Shown here: positions 17,900 to 26,497 of the stretch, piece after piece
Layout: each line of letters begins with the position of its first letter
Numbering within the stretch: position 1 is the stretch's first letter
Assembly: GCA_963578105.1 (NCBI GenBank)
Contig: CAUZBP010000016.1
Coordinates: 9,769 to 73,768, forward strand
Origin: GCA-2718815 sp963578105
GTDB lineage: Bacteria > Planctomycetota > Planctomycetia > Pirellulales > Pirellulaceae
DNA: 64,000 nt
Direction: 5' to 3'
Made by a program: the position numbers and the translations under genes
Notes under the pieces: model-generated
Seen by the model: only the letters and a program-made list of their open reading frames with translations
Databases searched by the model: none
What the model was told of the DNA's origin: nothing

Positions 17900-19180
17900 T
17901 TGCACCTGGTGAGTTCCTCCGAATCCGGCAAAGCGACTTTTGACGAGCTAAAACTTTCCCAGGAAACGTTAGCCGCTTTGGAACGCGCTGACTACGAGCA
18001 TCCAAGCCCCATCCAGGCCGGTTTGATCCCTGTAGCCCTGCAGGGATCCGATGTGATCGGCCAAGCACGCACCGGAACCGGCAAAACAGCCTCCTTTGCC
18101 ATTCCGATTCTGGAACAACTGAAACCACGGCAGGAAGTCCGTGGGATTCAAGCTTTGATCCTCGTACCGACTCGAGAACTCGCAGTCCAGGTCCGGGAAG
18201 AAGTCGAAAAACTGGCTTTCGGTCGACAAGTCACATGCCTGGCTCTCTACGGAGGCAAACCGGTACGCGGACAGATAGAAAAACTGCGTCGAAACCCTCA
18301 GATCATTGTGGGCACCCCGGGCCGACTGCTGGATCACATCGGTCGTCGAACCGTACTTCTGGATCACATCTCCATGCTGGTGCTCGACGAAGCAGATCGC
18401 ATGCTGGATATTGGATTCCGCCCGGACATCGAAAAGATCTTGCGTCGTTGTCCCACCACGAGGCAGACGCTGTTGCTGTCCGCCACGATTCCGCCTCCTG
18501 TCGAGCGGCTCGCACGGCAATACATGCGAGATCCTCAAAAGTTGAATTTCTCGCCGAAAGACGTCACCGTAGACACGATTGACCAATATTATTTCACTGT
18601 CGATGGGCGGCGAAAGTTTGAATTGCTCGTCCGGCTTTTAAAACGAGATCAGCCAAAACAGGCCATCGTCTTCTGTAAAACAAAAAAAGGGACGGATCGC
18701 ATCTATCACCGACTGAGCAAGAGCACCAAGCTGGTAGCCTGCATTCACGGAGACATGGACCAAAACGCACGGGACCGTGCCATGGCCTCCTTCCGGCAAG
18801 GAAAAGCCCGGATTTTGGTAGCGACCGACGTTGTGGGTCGCGGCATCGATGTGACGAGCATCTCGCATATTATCAACTTCGACATACCGCATTTCTGCGA
18901 TGACTACATACACCGCGTGGGAAGAGCCGGACGCATGGGTCGCGAAGGCATTGCCTACACCTTTGTGACACCTGAAGAAGGCAACGAACTGACACGCATT
19001 GAAATTCGGATCAACGTACAACTCAAACGGGACGAAATGGACCGATTTGATGCCGTGGAAGAACTTGATTCGTCAAGCAGCCAGGGCCAGGAGTCGACGA
19101 CCACGGAACCAGCGCCACCCGCTCCTCCCGACTCGCTTCGCCGGGGGCGTGGCCCCCGACGCCACCGGCGCGCACTCTAG
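17900..19180 (+). CDS. DEAD-box RNA helicase, RhlE-like
   Basis: ATP-dependent RNA helicase of about 425 residues. All motifs are present: Q motif YEHPSPIQ, ARTGTGKT (I), PTRELAVQ (Ia), GTPGRLLD (Ib), DEAD (II), SAT (III), IVFCKTKKGTD (IV), VATDVVGRGIDV (V) and HRVGRAGRMG (VI). The C-terminal tail is Ser/Gln/Pro-rich then basic (RRGRGPRRHRRA), a likely RNA-binding extension. The start is uncertain: a TTG at 17900 or GTG at 17909, neither with a clear ribosome site. Expected roles are ribosome assembly or mRNA turnover, often cold-induced. It ends 3 bases from the convergent binding-protein gene. Confidence 0.93.
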   Translation: MHLVSSSESGKATFDELKLSQETLAALERADYEHPSPIQAGLIPVALQGSDVIGQARTGTGKTASFAIPILEQLKPRQEVRGIQALILVPTRELAVQVREEVEKLAFGRQVTCLALYGGKPVRGQIEKLRRNPQIIVGTPGRLLDHIGRRTVLLDHISMLVLDEADRMLDIGFRPDIEKILRRCPTTRQTLLLSATIPPPVERLARQYMRDPQKLNFSPKDVTVDTIDQYYFTVDGRRKFELLVRLLKRDQPKQAIVFCKTKKGTDRIYHRLSKSTKLVACIHGDMDQNARDRAMASFRQGKARILVATDVVGRGIDVTSISHIINFDIPHFCDDYIHRVGRAGRMGREGIAYTFVTPEEGNELTRIEIRINVQLKRDEMDRFDAVEELDSSSSQGQESTTTEPAPPAPPDSLRRGRGPRRHRRAL

Positions 19181-19183
19181 TGT

Positions 19184-20242
19184 TCAATCCGGATTGACGA
19201 AGTGCCGCCGCAAAAACCGGGCTGTCCTATCCCACTGCTCAGCTGCCCCGCTAAAATTGGCCTTCATCGCCTTCACGGTCTTGGGATTCTGCAAGCGAAG
19301 TTCGATATCGACTTCATTATGAAGCGGAATCTGGGCACTACGACCTCGCGCTAGTTTGATTTCCACTTCGCGGGTTAACAGATAATCAATCAGACGACAC
19401 GGAGCTTCGCGGTCCTGATGACTGCGCAGGATCGATACCGTGTTAGGAATAAAAAGCGTGCCGATCGCTTCGTCACCCTGGTCGGGATAAACAATTTTGA
19501 CAGGAAAACCGTTTTCAATCTCTATGATGGCATCATCGGTGTCGGTGAGACCAAATGCCAGTTCACCCCCCGAGACAGCCTGAGCTACCTGCTTGTTGCC
19601 TACCTTGACCTTGGCGTTGTCTCGCACACGGAGAAAAAATTCTTTAGCCTGTTCAGGTCCCCAGAGATCAAACAAACAAGCCGCATGGGTGGCCGTTGTG
19701 CCGAACAATGGTTTTGCTAATCCGACTCGGTCTTTCCAGCGAGGATTCGCCAAGTCCAGGATGGACTGCGGGCAGTCTTCTGGTGACACGATCCGGGTGT
19801 TCACCAGCAAAACTCGAGCGCGGGCTGCAAATCCATACCATGTAAAATCATCCGACTGAAATTCGCTTGGATAGTGCCGGGCCTGAGGCGAAACATAAAT
19901 GTCCAGCAGGCCCTCTTCTTGAAGCCTTAATGTGTTCAGAATCTCGTTATTCCAAAACACGTTGCAGCGGGGACGATGGCGCTCTCTTAAAATACGATTT
20001 GCCAAGCCAACCGTTTTGTTCGCCTCAAGATCGTAGACCGCCGCAACCTGGATCCCCGTTTCGCGCGCGAAGCCTTGCAAAATCGGCTCCGAAAATTCGC
20101 GATCCAGAGCCGTGTAAACAATCAGTTGGTCTTCGCGCTGCTGCCAGCAACCGCCTCCAACAGACAATGCCACTACGGTCACAAAAAATGGGAGCGAGAC
20201 GATTCGGAGAGCTCGTTTCGCACAAAGCGGGGTAAAGTTCAT
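19184..20242 (-). CDS. Iron(III)-type ABC transporter substrate-binding protein
   Basis: A 352-residue exported protein with an N-terminal hydrophobic segment ending GGGC, probably a lipoprotein signal although the lipobox is not canonical. The mature part begins with LIVYTALDREFSEPIL and continues with ETGIQV, the family opening of FbpA/FutA-type periplasmic ferric-binding proteins. Later landmarks are the Tyr/Asp-rich FTWYGFAARARVLLVN, NPRWKDRVGLAKP, and AFGLTDTDDAI. It would deliver Fe3+ (or possibly another ligand such as a phosphonate-type anion) to an ABC importer, but no permease or ATPase gene is adjacent. I see no clear Fur box upstream. Confidence 0.8.
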   Translation of the reverse strand: MNFTPLCAKRALRIVSLPFFVTVVALSVGGGCWQQREDQLIVYTALDREFSEPILQGFARETGIQVAAVYDLEANKTVGLANRILRERHRPRCNVFWNNEILNTLRLQEEGLLDIYVSPQARHYPSEFQSDDFTWYGFAARARVLLVNTRIVSPEDCPQSILDLANPRWKDRVGLAKPLFGTTATHAACLFDLWGPEQAKEFFLRVRDNAKVKVGNKQVAQAVSGGELAFGLTDTDDAIIEIENGFPVKIVYPDQGDEAIGTLFIPNTVSILRSHQDREAPCRLIDYLLTREVEIKLARGRSAQIPLHNEVDIELRLQNPKTVKAMKANFSGAAEQWDRTARFLRRHFVNPD

Positions 20243-20522
20243 TGCTTCGACTCGTACAGTGACATGACTCGCATTTGAACGACAAAGCCAATTACTATTT
20301 CATTGATTTGTAACGGCCGGGAAAGACACTCGGTTCGGCGTCTGTCGTGGCGGCTTCAATGAAACCCATAGTACATGGATTATTTTTCAGTCTCCCAGCT
20401 TATCAGATCAGTTCGGCAACCCGGTTGAAACCCGCGATCCCTGCGAATTCTGGCTGTCCCTGCTTTCGCTGAGCTGAATTTCTCCTCAAATCGTAAAACA
20501 TTGTCGCGCTGTGGAGGAAATC

Positions 20523-22142
20523 GTGAAGACGTACAATGGACACATGATTAAGTTTTTGACGACTCCGCCAGCTGACCACCCGCGATTCGCACCTCCCGCT
20601 CGGTGCAGCAAACTCACTGTACTGCTTGTTATCTGCGCTATCCTGAGCGTTACATGGGGCTGCCGACCATCCCAAAACCATCAAAGCCCTATGCCTGGTG
20701 AATCCGAGCAGCACATCTCCCTTCCAATAACGGACACCAAACGGTCTGTGAACCAACTGGCAAAGGTCCCCCCGCAAGTCCGGCCAAAGTCCCTCACCAA
20801 TGGCTCCCAGACCCCAACTGGACAAGCAGACACAGCACCCACAGGGGCGGCCCAAGGTTCCGATTCGACCCTTCATCCTCTGGCGACAAACATTGTGACC
20901 AATCCCCAATTGTTGTCGGCAGCGGGAATCCGGAAATTAGACGGGACGCACATCACGTTGTACACCGATCTTCCGGATCACCCATCCATTAATCAGCTAC
21001 CGTCTATTTTCGACAAGGCCGTACCTGAGTGGTGCCGGTATTTTCAAGTTGACATCCAAAAGACTGCCGCCTGGCATCTTTATGGCTACTTGATCGAGAA
21101 CAAAGAGCGTTTCATCACAGCTGGCTTGTTTTCTGACGACCTGCCACCGTTCCTGCATGGTTTTCAACGGGGTTCAGAAATCTGGTTCTATGAACAGAAA
21201 AGTGATTACTATCGTCGCCACCTGCTGTTGCACGAAGGCACGCATGCGTTCATGAACCGCTTTCTGGGCTCCTGCGGGCCTCCCTGGTATACCGAAGGAC
21301 TGGCCGAACTGCTGGGAACCCACCACTGGGAAGAAACCCGGCTTGCCCTGTGTCATTTTCCACGGCACCGAGACGAAGTTCCCTACTGGGGAAGAATCAA
21401 GATCATTCAGGAGGACATGGCGCATTCCGGTTTCCGCAGTCTGGAGCAGTTACTGGACACAAACGCATTGGCCTATCTGAAAGTAAATCCCTATGCCTGG
21501 TCATGGGCGGTGACTGCTTTTCTCGATGGCCATCCAGCCTATCGCCAACGTTTTCAAACACTGCAAAAGCATGTCGCTGATCCTCTCTTTTCACAACACC
21601 TGCTAAATTCGTTTCACACAGATTGGGATCAGCTGGAAGAAGAGTGGCAACTGTTCGTTATGAATCTGGTCTACGGATACGACATTGCACGCGAGGCGGT
21701 AATCTTTCGATCCGGCAAATCATTGGCCAAGCAGCCAACCACAGTCGTCGTGAGAACTGATCGAGGCTGGCAGTCCAGCGGAGTTCAACTCGAAACGGGT
21801 GTTTCGTATTCGCTTCAAGCATCAGGCCGATACCAGTTGGCCAACGAGTTGCAGCCCTGGTGGTGTGAGCCCAACGGCGTGACAATCCGTTACCACCAAG
21901 GAGAGCCTTTGGGGATCTTGCTGGGAGCGATACGCCCTGAACACCAGGGAACCGGGCTGACCCAACTGGCTCAACCAAAAGTCCTCGGCTCGCAGCAGAC
22001 GCTCACGAGCCAAGTGACTGGAACGCTGTACTTACGAATTAACGACTCTCCCGCCGAGCTGGCTGACAACCTGGGAGAAGTGAACGTAAAAATCCAGCGA
22101 CTGACTTCCAGTGAGACGCCAACCTCCGGGACACTGAATTGA
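20523..22142 (+). CDS. Lipoprotein with HExxH metallopeptidase-like domain
   Basis: About 539 residues. The N-terminus has a hydrophobic signal (LTVLLVICAILSV) ending in TWGC, a possible lipoprotein site, then a Pro/Gln/Thr-rich linker to about residue 140. The central domain has LLLHEGTHAFM, an HExxH zinc motif, with YTEGLAELLG 24 residues later supplying the likely third ligand Glu. This gluzincin layout matches the DUF1570-type proteins common in Planctomycetes. The C-terminal part is beta-rich (GVSYSLQASGRYQL). The GTG at 20523 is chosen because GGAGG lies five bases upstream. It is divergent from the binding-protein gene. Confidence 0.75.
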   Translation: MKTYNGHMIKFLTTPPADHPRFAPPARCSKLTVLLVICAILSVTWGCRPSQNHQSPMPGESEQHISLPITDTKRSVNQLAKVPPQVRPKSLTNGSQTPTGQADTAPTGAAQGSDSTLHPLATNIVTNPQLLSAAGIRKLDGTHITLYTDLPDHPSINQLPSIFDKAVPEWCRYFQVDIQKTAAWHLYGYLIENKERFITAGLFSDDLPPFLHGFQRGSEIWFYEQKSDYYRRHLLLHEGTHAFMNRFLGSCGPPWYTEGLAELLGTHHWEETRLALCHFPRHRDEVPYWGRIKIIQEDMAHSGFRSLEQLLDTNALAYLKVNPYAWSWAVTAFLDGHPAYRQRFQTLQKHVADPLFSQHLLNSFHTDWDQLEEEWQLFVMNLVYGYDIAREAVIFRSGKSLAKQPTTVVVRTDRGWQSSGVQLETGVSYSLQASGRYQLANELQPWWCEPNGVTIRYHQGEPLGILLGAIRPEHQGTGLTQLAQPKVLGSQQTLTSQVTGTLYLRINDSPAELADNLGEVNVKIQRLTSSETPTSGTLN

Positions 22143-22169
22143 ATCGGCTATCCCCAAAAAACCGGCAGC

Positions 22170-23699
22170 TCAAATCTGTGGCAGGGAAAATTCCACGCCT
22201 TGCGCCAGTGGCAGTTCGGCGCCTCCGTTGACCGTGCAGGTCTGACGTCGCATGTAGGCCTTCCAGGCATCGCTGCCCGCTTCTCGCCCGCCTCCTGTCT
22301 CCTTTTCACCACCAAATGCACCACCAATTTCAGCTCCGGAAGTTCCAATATTCACGTTGGCAATGCCGCAATCGCTCCCTACAGCCGAAAGAAATCGCTC
22401 TGCTTCCAGCAAGTCATTGGTAAAGATCGCGGAGGACAGACCTTGATCTGCCGAGTTATGCTCGCATATCACTTCATCTAGTGACTGGTAGGTCATCACA
22501 TACAAAATCGGCGCAAAAGTCTCTGTTTGCACAATTGGCATACCGCTTGGTGCGCGAACAATGGTAGGTGTCACAAAGTAACCGGCTCGTTCCAGCCTGG
22601 TTCCACCACACAAAACCTCGCCCCCTTGTTCACGAGCCAACTCAAGGGCCTGTAACATCCCCTGAACTGCGTTTTCATGGATCAGCGGCCCCATCAGCAC
22701 ACCATCCTCCCAAGGTTCACCCACCCGAATGCTTTGATATGCCTGGACCAGCTGCTGGATGAAAGTATCGGTCAATGATTCGTGAACAAATAGGCGGCGT
22801 AACGTCGTGCACCGCTGGCCCGCCGTTCCTGCAGCGGCAAAGAGTACGGCGCGAAGCGCCAAATCCAGATTGGCACTGGGCGTCAGAATGACCCCGTTGT
22901 TGCCTCCTAGTTCCAGCAGGGAGCGTCCGAGTCGTGCCGCCACTTTTTGGCCAACATCCCGTCCCATGTCACAACTTCCCGTTGCCGAAACCAGTGGCAT
23001 TCGCCGGTCTTGGGCCAACCACTGACCCGCTGAGGCGTCGTGGCTGATGCACAAGTTGAAAATTCCCGGTAGACCCTGGTCAGCCATCACTTGGTTGACA
23101 ATGTGTTGGGTGGCAATTGCGGTCAAAGGAGCCTGGGGTGAAGGCTTCCAAAGCAGGGTATCACCACAGACTGCCGCGATGGCAGCGTTCCAGGCCCAGA
23201 CCGCCACCGGAAAATTAAACGCGGTAACAACACCCACGGGTCCCAACGGATGCCACTGCTCAAACATGCGGTGTCGAGGCCGTTCGCTAGCGATGGTCCG
23301 CCCATAAAGTTGCCTGGAAAGTCCGGTGGCAAAGTCGCAGATGTCAATCATCTCCTGAACTTCGCCTTCACCTTCCGACAAAACCTTGCCCACTTCCAAG
23401 GTGACAAGCATTCCCAGGTCTTTTTTCTTTTGACGAATTGCCATTCCCAGTTGACGTACGATCTCACCCCGTTGGGGAGGAGGAAGAGTCCGCCAGGTTT
23501 CAAAACCCCGTTGAGAACTTTCGACTGCCTGATCGTAGTCGGCACGAGTGGCCGCGAGTACACGAGCGAGTGGTTTGCCGCTAGCTGGATTGAAAGATTC
23601 AAATTCCCCACCCAGGGGCTGTTTGATCCAGTTTCCCGCGTAGACTCCGCTATTGACTTCTTGAATTCCTAAACGTTGAAGTACGTCGCGAAACATCAC
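22170..23699 (-). CDS. ALDH7-family aldehyde dehydrogenase (aminoadipate semialdehyde type)
   Basis: A 509-residue NAD(P)-dependent aldehyde dehydrogenase. It has VVTAFNFPVAVW, the general base Glu in LLELGGNN, and the catalytic Cys in AGTAGQRCTTLRR. The C-terminal IGGAFGGEKETGGGREAGSD followed by WKAYMRRQT is typical of the ALDH7 (antiquitin, AmaB, Pcd) family. These oxidise 2-aminoadipate 6-semialdehyde/piperideine-6-carboxylate to 2-aminoadipate in lysine breakdown. It lies 233 bases downstream of a class III aminotransferase on the same strand, and the DUF1338 gene is just beyond, which supports a lysine pathway. A betaine or osmoprotective role is a known alternative for the family. Confidence 0.88.
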   Translation of the reverse strand: MMFRDVLQRLGIQEVNSGVYAGNWIKQPLGGEFESFNPASGKPLARVLAATRADYDQAVESSQRGFETWRTLPPPQRGEIVRQLGMAIRQKKKDLGMLVTLEVGKVLSEGEGEVQEMIDICDFATGLSRQLYGRTIASERPRHRMFEQWHPLGPVGVVTAFNFPVAVWAWNAAIAAVCGDTLLWKPSPQAPLTAIATQHIVNQVMADQGLPGIFNLCISHDASAGQWLAQDRRMPLVSATGSCDMGRDVGQKVAARLGRSLLELGGNNGVILTPSANLDLALRAVLFAAAGTAGQRCTTLRRLFVHESLTDTFIQQLVQAYQSIRVGEPWEDGVLMGPLIHENAVQGMLQALELAREQGGEVLCGGTRLERAGYFVTPTIVRAPSGMPIVQTETFAPILYVMTYQSLDEVICEHNSADQGLSSAIFTNDLLEAERFLSAVGSDCGIANVNIGTSGAEIGGAFGGEKETGGGREAGSDAWKAYMRRQTCTVNGGAELPLAQGVEFSLPQI

Positions 23700-23932
23700 A
23701 GCATCCTTTTCTGAGGTACCCTGACGGGCAGCAGCACAAGGTCCTATTAGCCAGATGGTGGGAACAATGTTGTCGACGTTTGTTCAAAATGCGGTGCAAT
23801 CATTTGTCCTGCCGCTCAGCACACGTCTCGCGAGGCAATCGGGGAAAACCGGGCCCGTCTTTTGGACTCAGACACAAGAACCACTCGTTGCCAGTCGTCT
23901 GATTCTCGACCCATCGGTTTACGTTAGCAATT

Positions 23933-25297
23933 CTACAGTCGCTGCTGATGTCCCTCGGTCACTTCGTCCAGTGCTTCGGTAAAGATTCCCAGTGCCACCT
24001 CCACCTGTTCCTCACTGATCACCAGCGGAGGACAGAAGCGAACAGTACTATCGCCACAACTTAATAGAAGCAGCCCCTTGCCAAAGCACCGCTGCACAAC
24101 TTCCTGACATTGCTCCATGGCTGGCTGCTTGGTGTTAGAGTCATGCACCAGTTCCGCACCGATCATCAAACCCCGTCCTCGCACGTTTCCCAATAGTGGT
24201 TGATCCGCTTGAAGTGCGATCAGATTTTCAAGCATAAACTTTCCGACGCGAGCCGCATTTTCAATCAACTCTTCTTCGAGTAGGGCAATCGTTTCCAGGG
24301 CAGCCACGCAGGAGACTGGGTTCCCACCAAAAGTACTGGCATGAGCTCCCGGACCCCAATCCATCACTTCCTGTTTGGCGACAATAGCTCCCAAAGGCAT
24401 CCCCGAGGCAATGCCTTTGGCCAAACAGGTGATATCGGGCTCGATGCCCCAATGTTCCATCGCAAACATTTTCCCAGTGCGCCCCATGCCAGTCTGAACC
24501 TCGTCAGCAACGAACAAGATGTCATACTTTTCAGCCAAATTCTTCAAGCGTTGATGGAACTCGTCGGGTGGAACAATGTATCCCCCTTCACCCTGAATCG
24601 GTTCCACAAAGAAAGCTGCCACTTCGTGGGGTGAAACGGTTTTGTGAAAGAGGTTGTCCTCGAGATCGGACAGACTCTTCCAGCAACAAACTTGGCCGGA
24701 CTGGTTCAACGGGCATCGATAACAGTCGGGAAATTCGATGTGGCTGACTCCCGGCACCAGTGGCGAAAAATCCCTGCGCTGCGTGACCTTGCTGCCAGTC
24801 AGTGACAAGGCTCCCATGGTTCGTCCATGAAAGGCTCCGAAAAAGGAGATCACGTGCTGGCGTTTCGTATGGTGGCGCACTAATTTGAAAGCCGCTTCCA
24901 CCGCCTCGGCTCCTGAGTTTGTGAAAAAGACTTTTTTCCGATTGTTTCCGGGCGCTATTTCTGCCAGTTTATGAGCCAGTTCGCATTGCGGACCGTAATA
25001 GAAGTCGGTACCCGACATATGCAGCAAGAGTTCCGCCTGCTGCTGAATCGCTTTCACAACCCGTGGGTGACAGTGGCCCGTAGAACAGACCGCGATACCC
25101 GCCGTAAAATCGAGAAAACGATTACCATCGACATCTTCGATCGTCGCGCCGTGGGCGCAAGCGACTGCGAGAGGATACGCACGAGTATAGGAGGAAGATG
25201 TAACCTGCTCGTCGCTTTCGATTAATGCCCTGGCCTGTGGGCCGGGGAGTTTCGTACGGATCTCCGGAACGTTTTGAACACGCTTTGGCCAAAGCAT
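23933..25297 (-). CDS. Class III aminotransferase, GABA/lysine/ornithine type
   Basis: A 454-residue PLP enzyme that moves a terminal amino group to 2-oxoglutarate or pyruvate. Landmarks are DVDGNRFLDFTAGIAV, FFTNSGAEAVEAAFKL, FFGAFHGRTMGALSLTG, EPIQGEGGYI, FVADEVQTGMGRTG and the PLP Lys in CLAKGIASGMPLGA. A Cys-rich insert (PDCYRCPL..QVCCW) between the two halves is like broad-range archaeal-type enzymes annotated as 4-aminobutyrate or ornithine aminotransferases. The neighbouring ALDH7 and DUF1338 genes favour lysine 6-aminotransferase or 2-aminoadipate aminotransferase activity. That is inference from context. Confidence 0.87.
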   Translation of the reverse strand: MLWPKRVQNVPEIRTKLPGPQARALIESDEQVTSSSYTRAYPLAVACAHGATIEDVDGNRFLDFTAGIAVCSTGHCHPRVVKAIQQQAELLLHMSGTDFYYGPQCELAHKLAEIAPGNNRKKVFFTNSGAEAVEAAFKLVRHHTKRQHVISFFGAFHGRTMGALSLTGSKVTQRRDFSPLVPGVSHIEFPDCYRCPLNQSGQVCCWKSLSDLEDNLFHKTVSPHEVAAFFVEPIQGEGGYIVPPDEFHQRLKNLAEKYDILFVADEVQTGMGRTGKMFAMEHWGIEPDITCLAKGIASGMPLGAIVAKQEVMDWGPGAHASTFGGNPVSCVAALETIALLEEELIENAARVGKFMLENLIALQADQPLLGNVRGRGLMIGAELVHDSNTKQPAMEQCQEVVQRCFGKGLLLLSCGDSTVRFCPPLVISEEQVEVALGIFTEALDEVTEGHQQRL

Positions 25298-25534
25298 CGC
25301 CCGCCTCCGTTAAACGCAAATGGGTTACTGGTGCAAAAAATCAACACCTTTCCTACCTGAATCCTACGGTACAATGATAAGATGGCAAGTTTTATGGGCT
25401 GCCGAAGCAGCTGAGTTTTCGCTTCTGTTTCCATACCAACGTTTTACGACAACGGGTTGCAATGCCTGTGACAAATGTAAATTTACTGGTAGCTGGCTGA
25501 CCAGATTGCCCAACTAACTCTCAGAAGAGTTGTG

Positions 25535-26497
25535 ATGATTCAAAAAAAGAACACACCCGTGTCAGGTCCTCATCAATCCATTCCTGCAAGCAATGAACGT
25601 GAAGCCTTCGCTTCCCTCTTGCTCGATCATCTGTGGGCGCGTTACCGGAAGAGGGTCTCCTATGTCGCAGCCTACGAAACGATCATTCAGAATGCTGGAG
25701 CACATTTCTTCAATGACCACATCGCCTTCCGGACTTTGGCAGCCACGAGACCGCAAACCGGCGTGAGCTCAATTTCCCGCATTTTTGAAGCTTTAGACTA
25801 TCGGGCGTCTGGGTGTTACGACTTCCCGCAGAAACATCTCAATGCAATCCACTTTCAGCACCCTAATCCCCAGTTTCCCAAACTGTTCATTTCTGAGCTA
25901 AAGACTTGGGAACTTCCCGCCGAGGTGCAGGAGATTGTACTCGCAGTTCTCGGCACACATCGTGATCCCGTCTCGGAAGAGACTTTGACGCACCTCTGCC
26001 ATCTAGAAGGACCTCAGGGGTCGGAGCATGCGGAACTGATGCAATCTGTCGTCAACGAGATTCACGACTTACCATGGTCTGCCCCGCAACAGGAAGATGT
26101 CGTCAAAGTCAATCAAGCCAGTCAATACGCAGCCTGGGTGCTGGTCCATGGTTACAACGTGAACCACTTCACATCGCTGATCAACTCGCACGCCGTCGAG
26201 TCGCTAAATGACATCGAAAAGACCGTGGACGCACTGAGTGCAGCGGGCGTGCCCATGAAAGAGAACATCGAAGGCTGCCCAGGTTCTAAACTCCGCCAGA
26301 CCGCAACGAAGGCAGTTGTGATCGACGTGGAGGTTCGGGTTGGAGATCAAATGAGCACCATGCCCTGGACCTACGCCTATTTCGAATTGGCGCAAAGAAA
26401 CAAAATCAAAGATTTTCAGACCGGAGAAGCCGTCCGTTTCGAAGGTTTTTTGGGTTCACAGGCAACCAACCTGTTCGAGATGACCAAAAAGTCATAG
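25535..26497 (+). CDS. DUF1338 protein, HglS-type 2-oxoadipate dioxygenase/decarboxylase
   Basis: A 320-residue member of DUF1338. The characterised Pseudomonas enzyme HglS (YdcJ family) is an Fe(II) enzyme converting 2-oxoadipate to D-2-hydroxyglutarate and CO2. The metal ligands expected for the family are visible: His in NDHIAFRTL, His in GYNVNHFTSL, and Glu in YAYFELAQR. The ATG at 25535 is preceded by AGAAGAG. It is divergent from the aminotransferase, 237 bases away, and with ALDH7 completes the chain aminoadipate semialdehyde, aminoadipate, oxoadipate, hydroxyglutarate. It overlaps the end of convergent pepF by 6 bases. Confidence 0.85.
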   Translation: MIQKKNTPVSGPHQSIPASNEREAFASLLLDHLWARYRKRVSYVAAYETIIQNAGAHFFNDHIAFRTLAATRPQTGVSSISRIFEALDYRASGCYDFPQKHLNAIHFQHPNPQFPKLFISELKTWELPAEVQEIVLAVLGTHRDPVSEETLTHLCHLEGPQGSEHAELMQSVVNEIHDLPWSAPQQEDVVKVNQASQYAAWVLVHGYNVNHFTSLINSHAVESLNDIEKTVDALSAAGVPMKENIEGCPGSKLRQTATKAVVIDVEVRVGDQMSTMPWTYAYFELAQRNKIKDFQTGEAVRFEGFLGSQATNLFEMTKKS

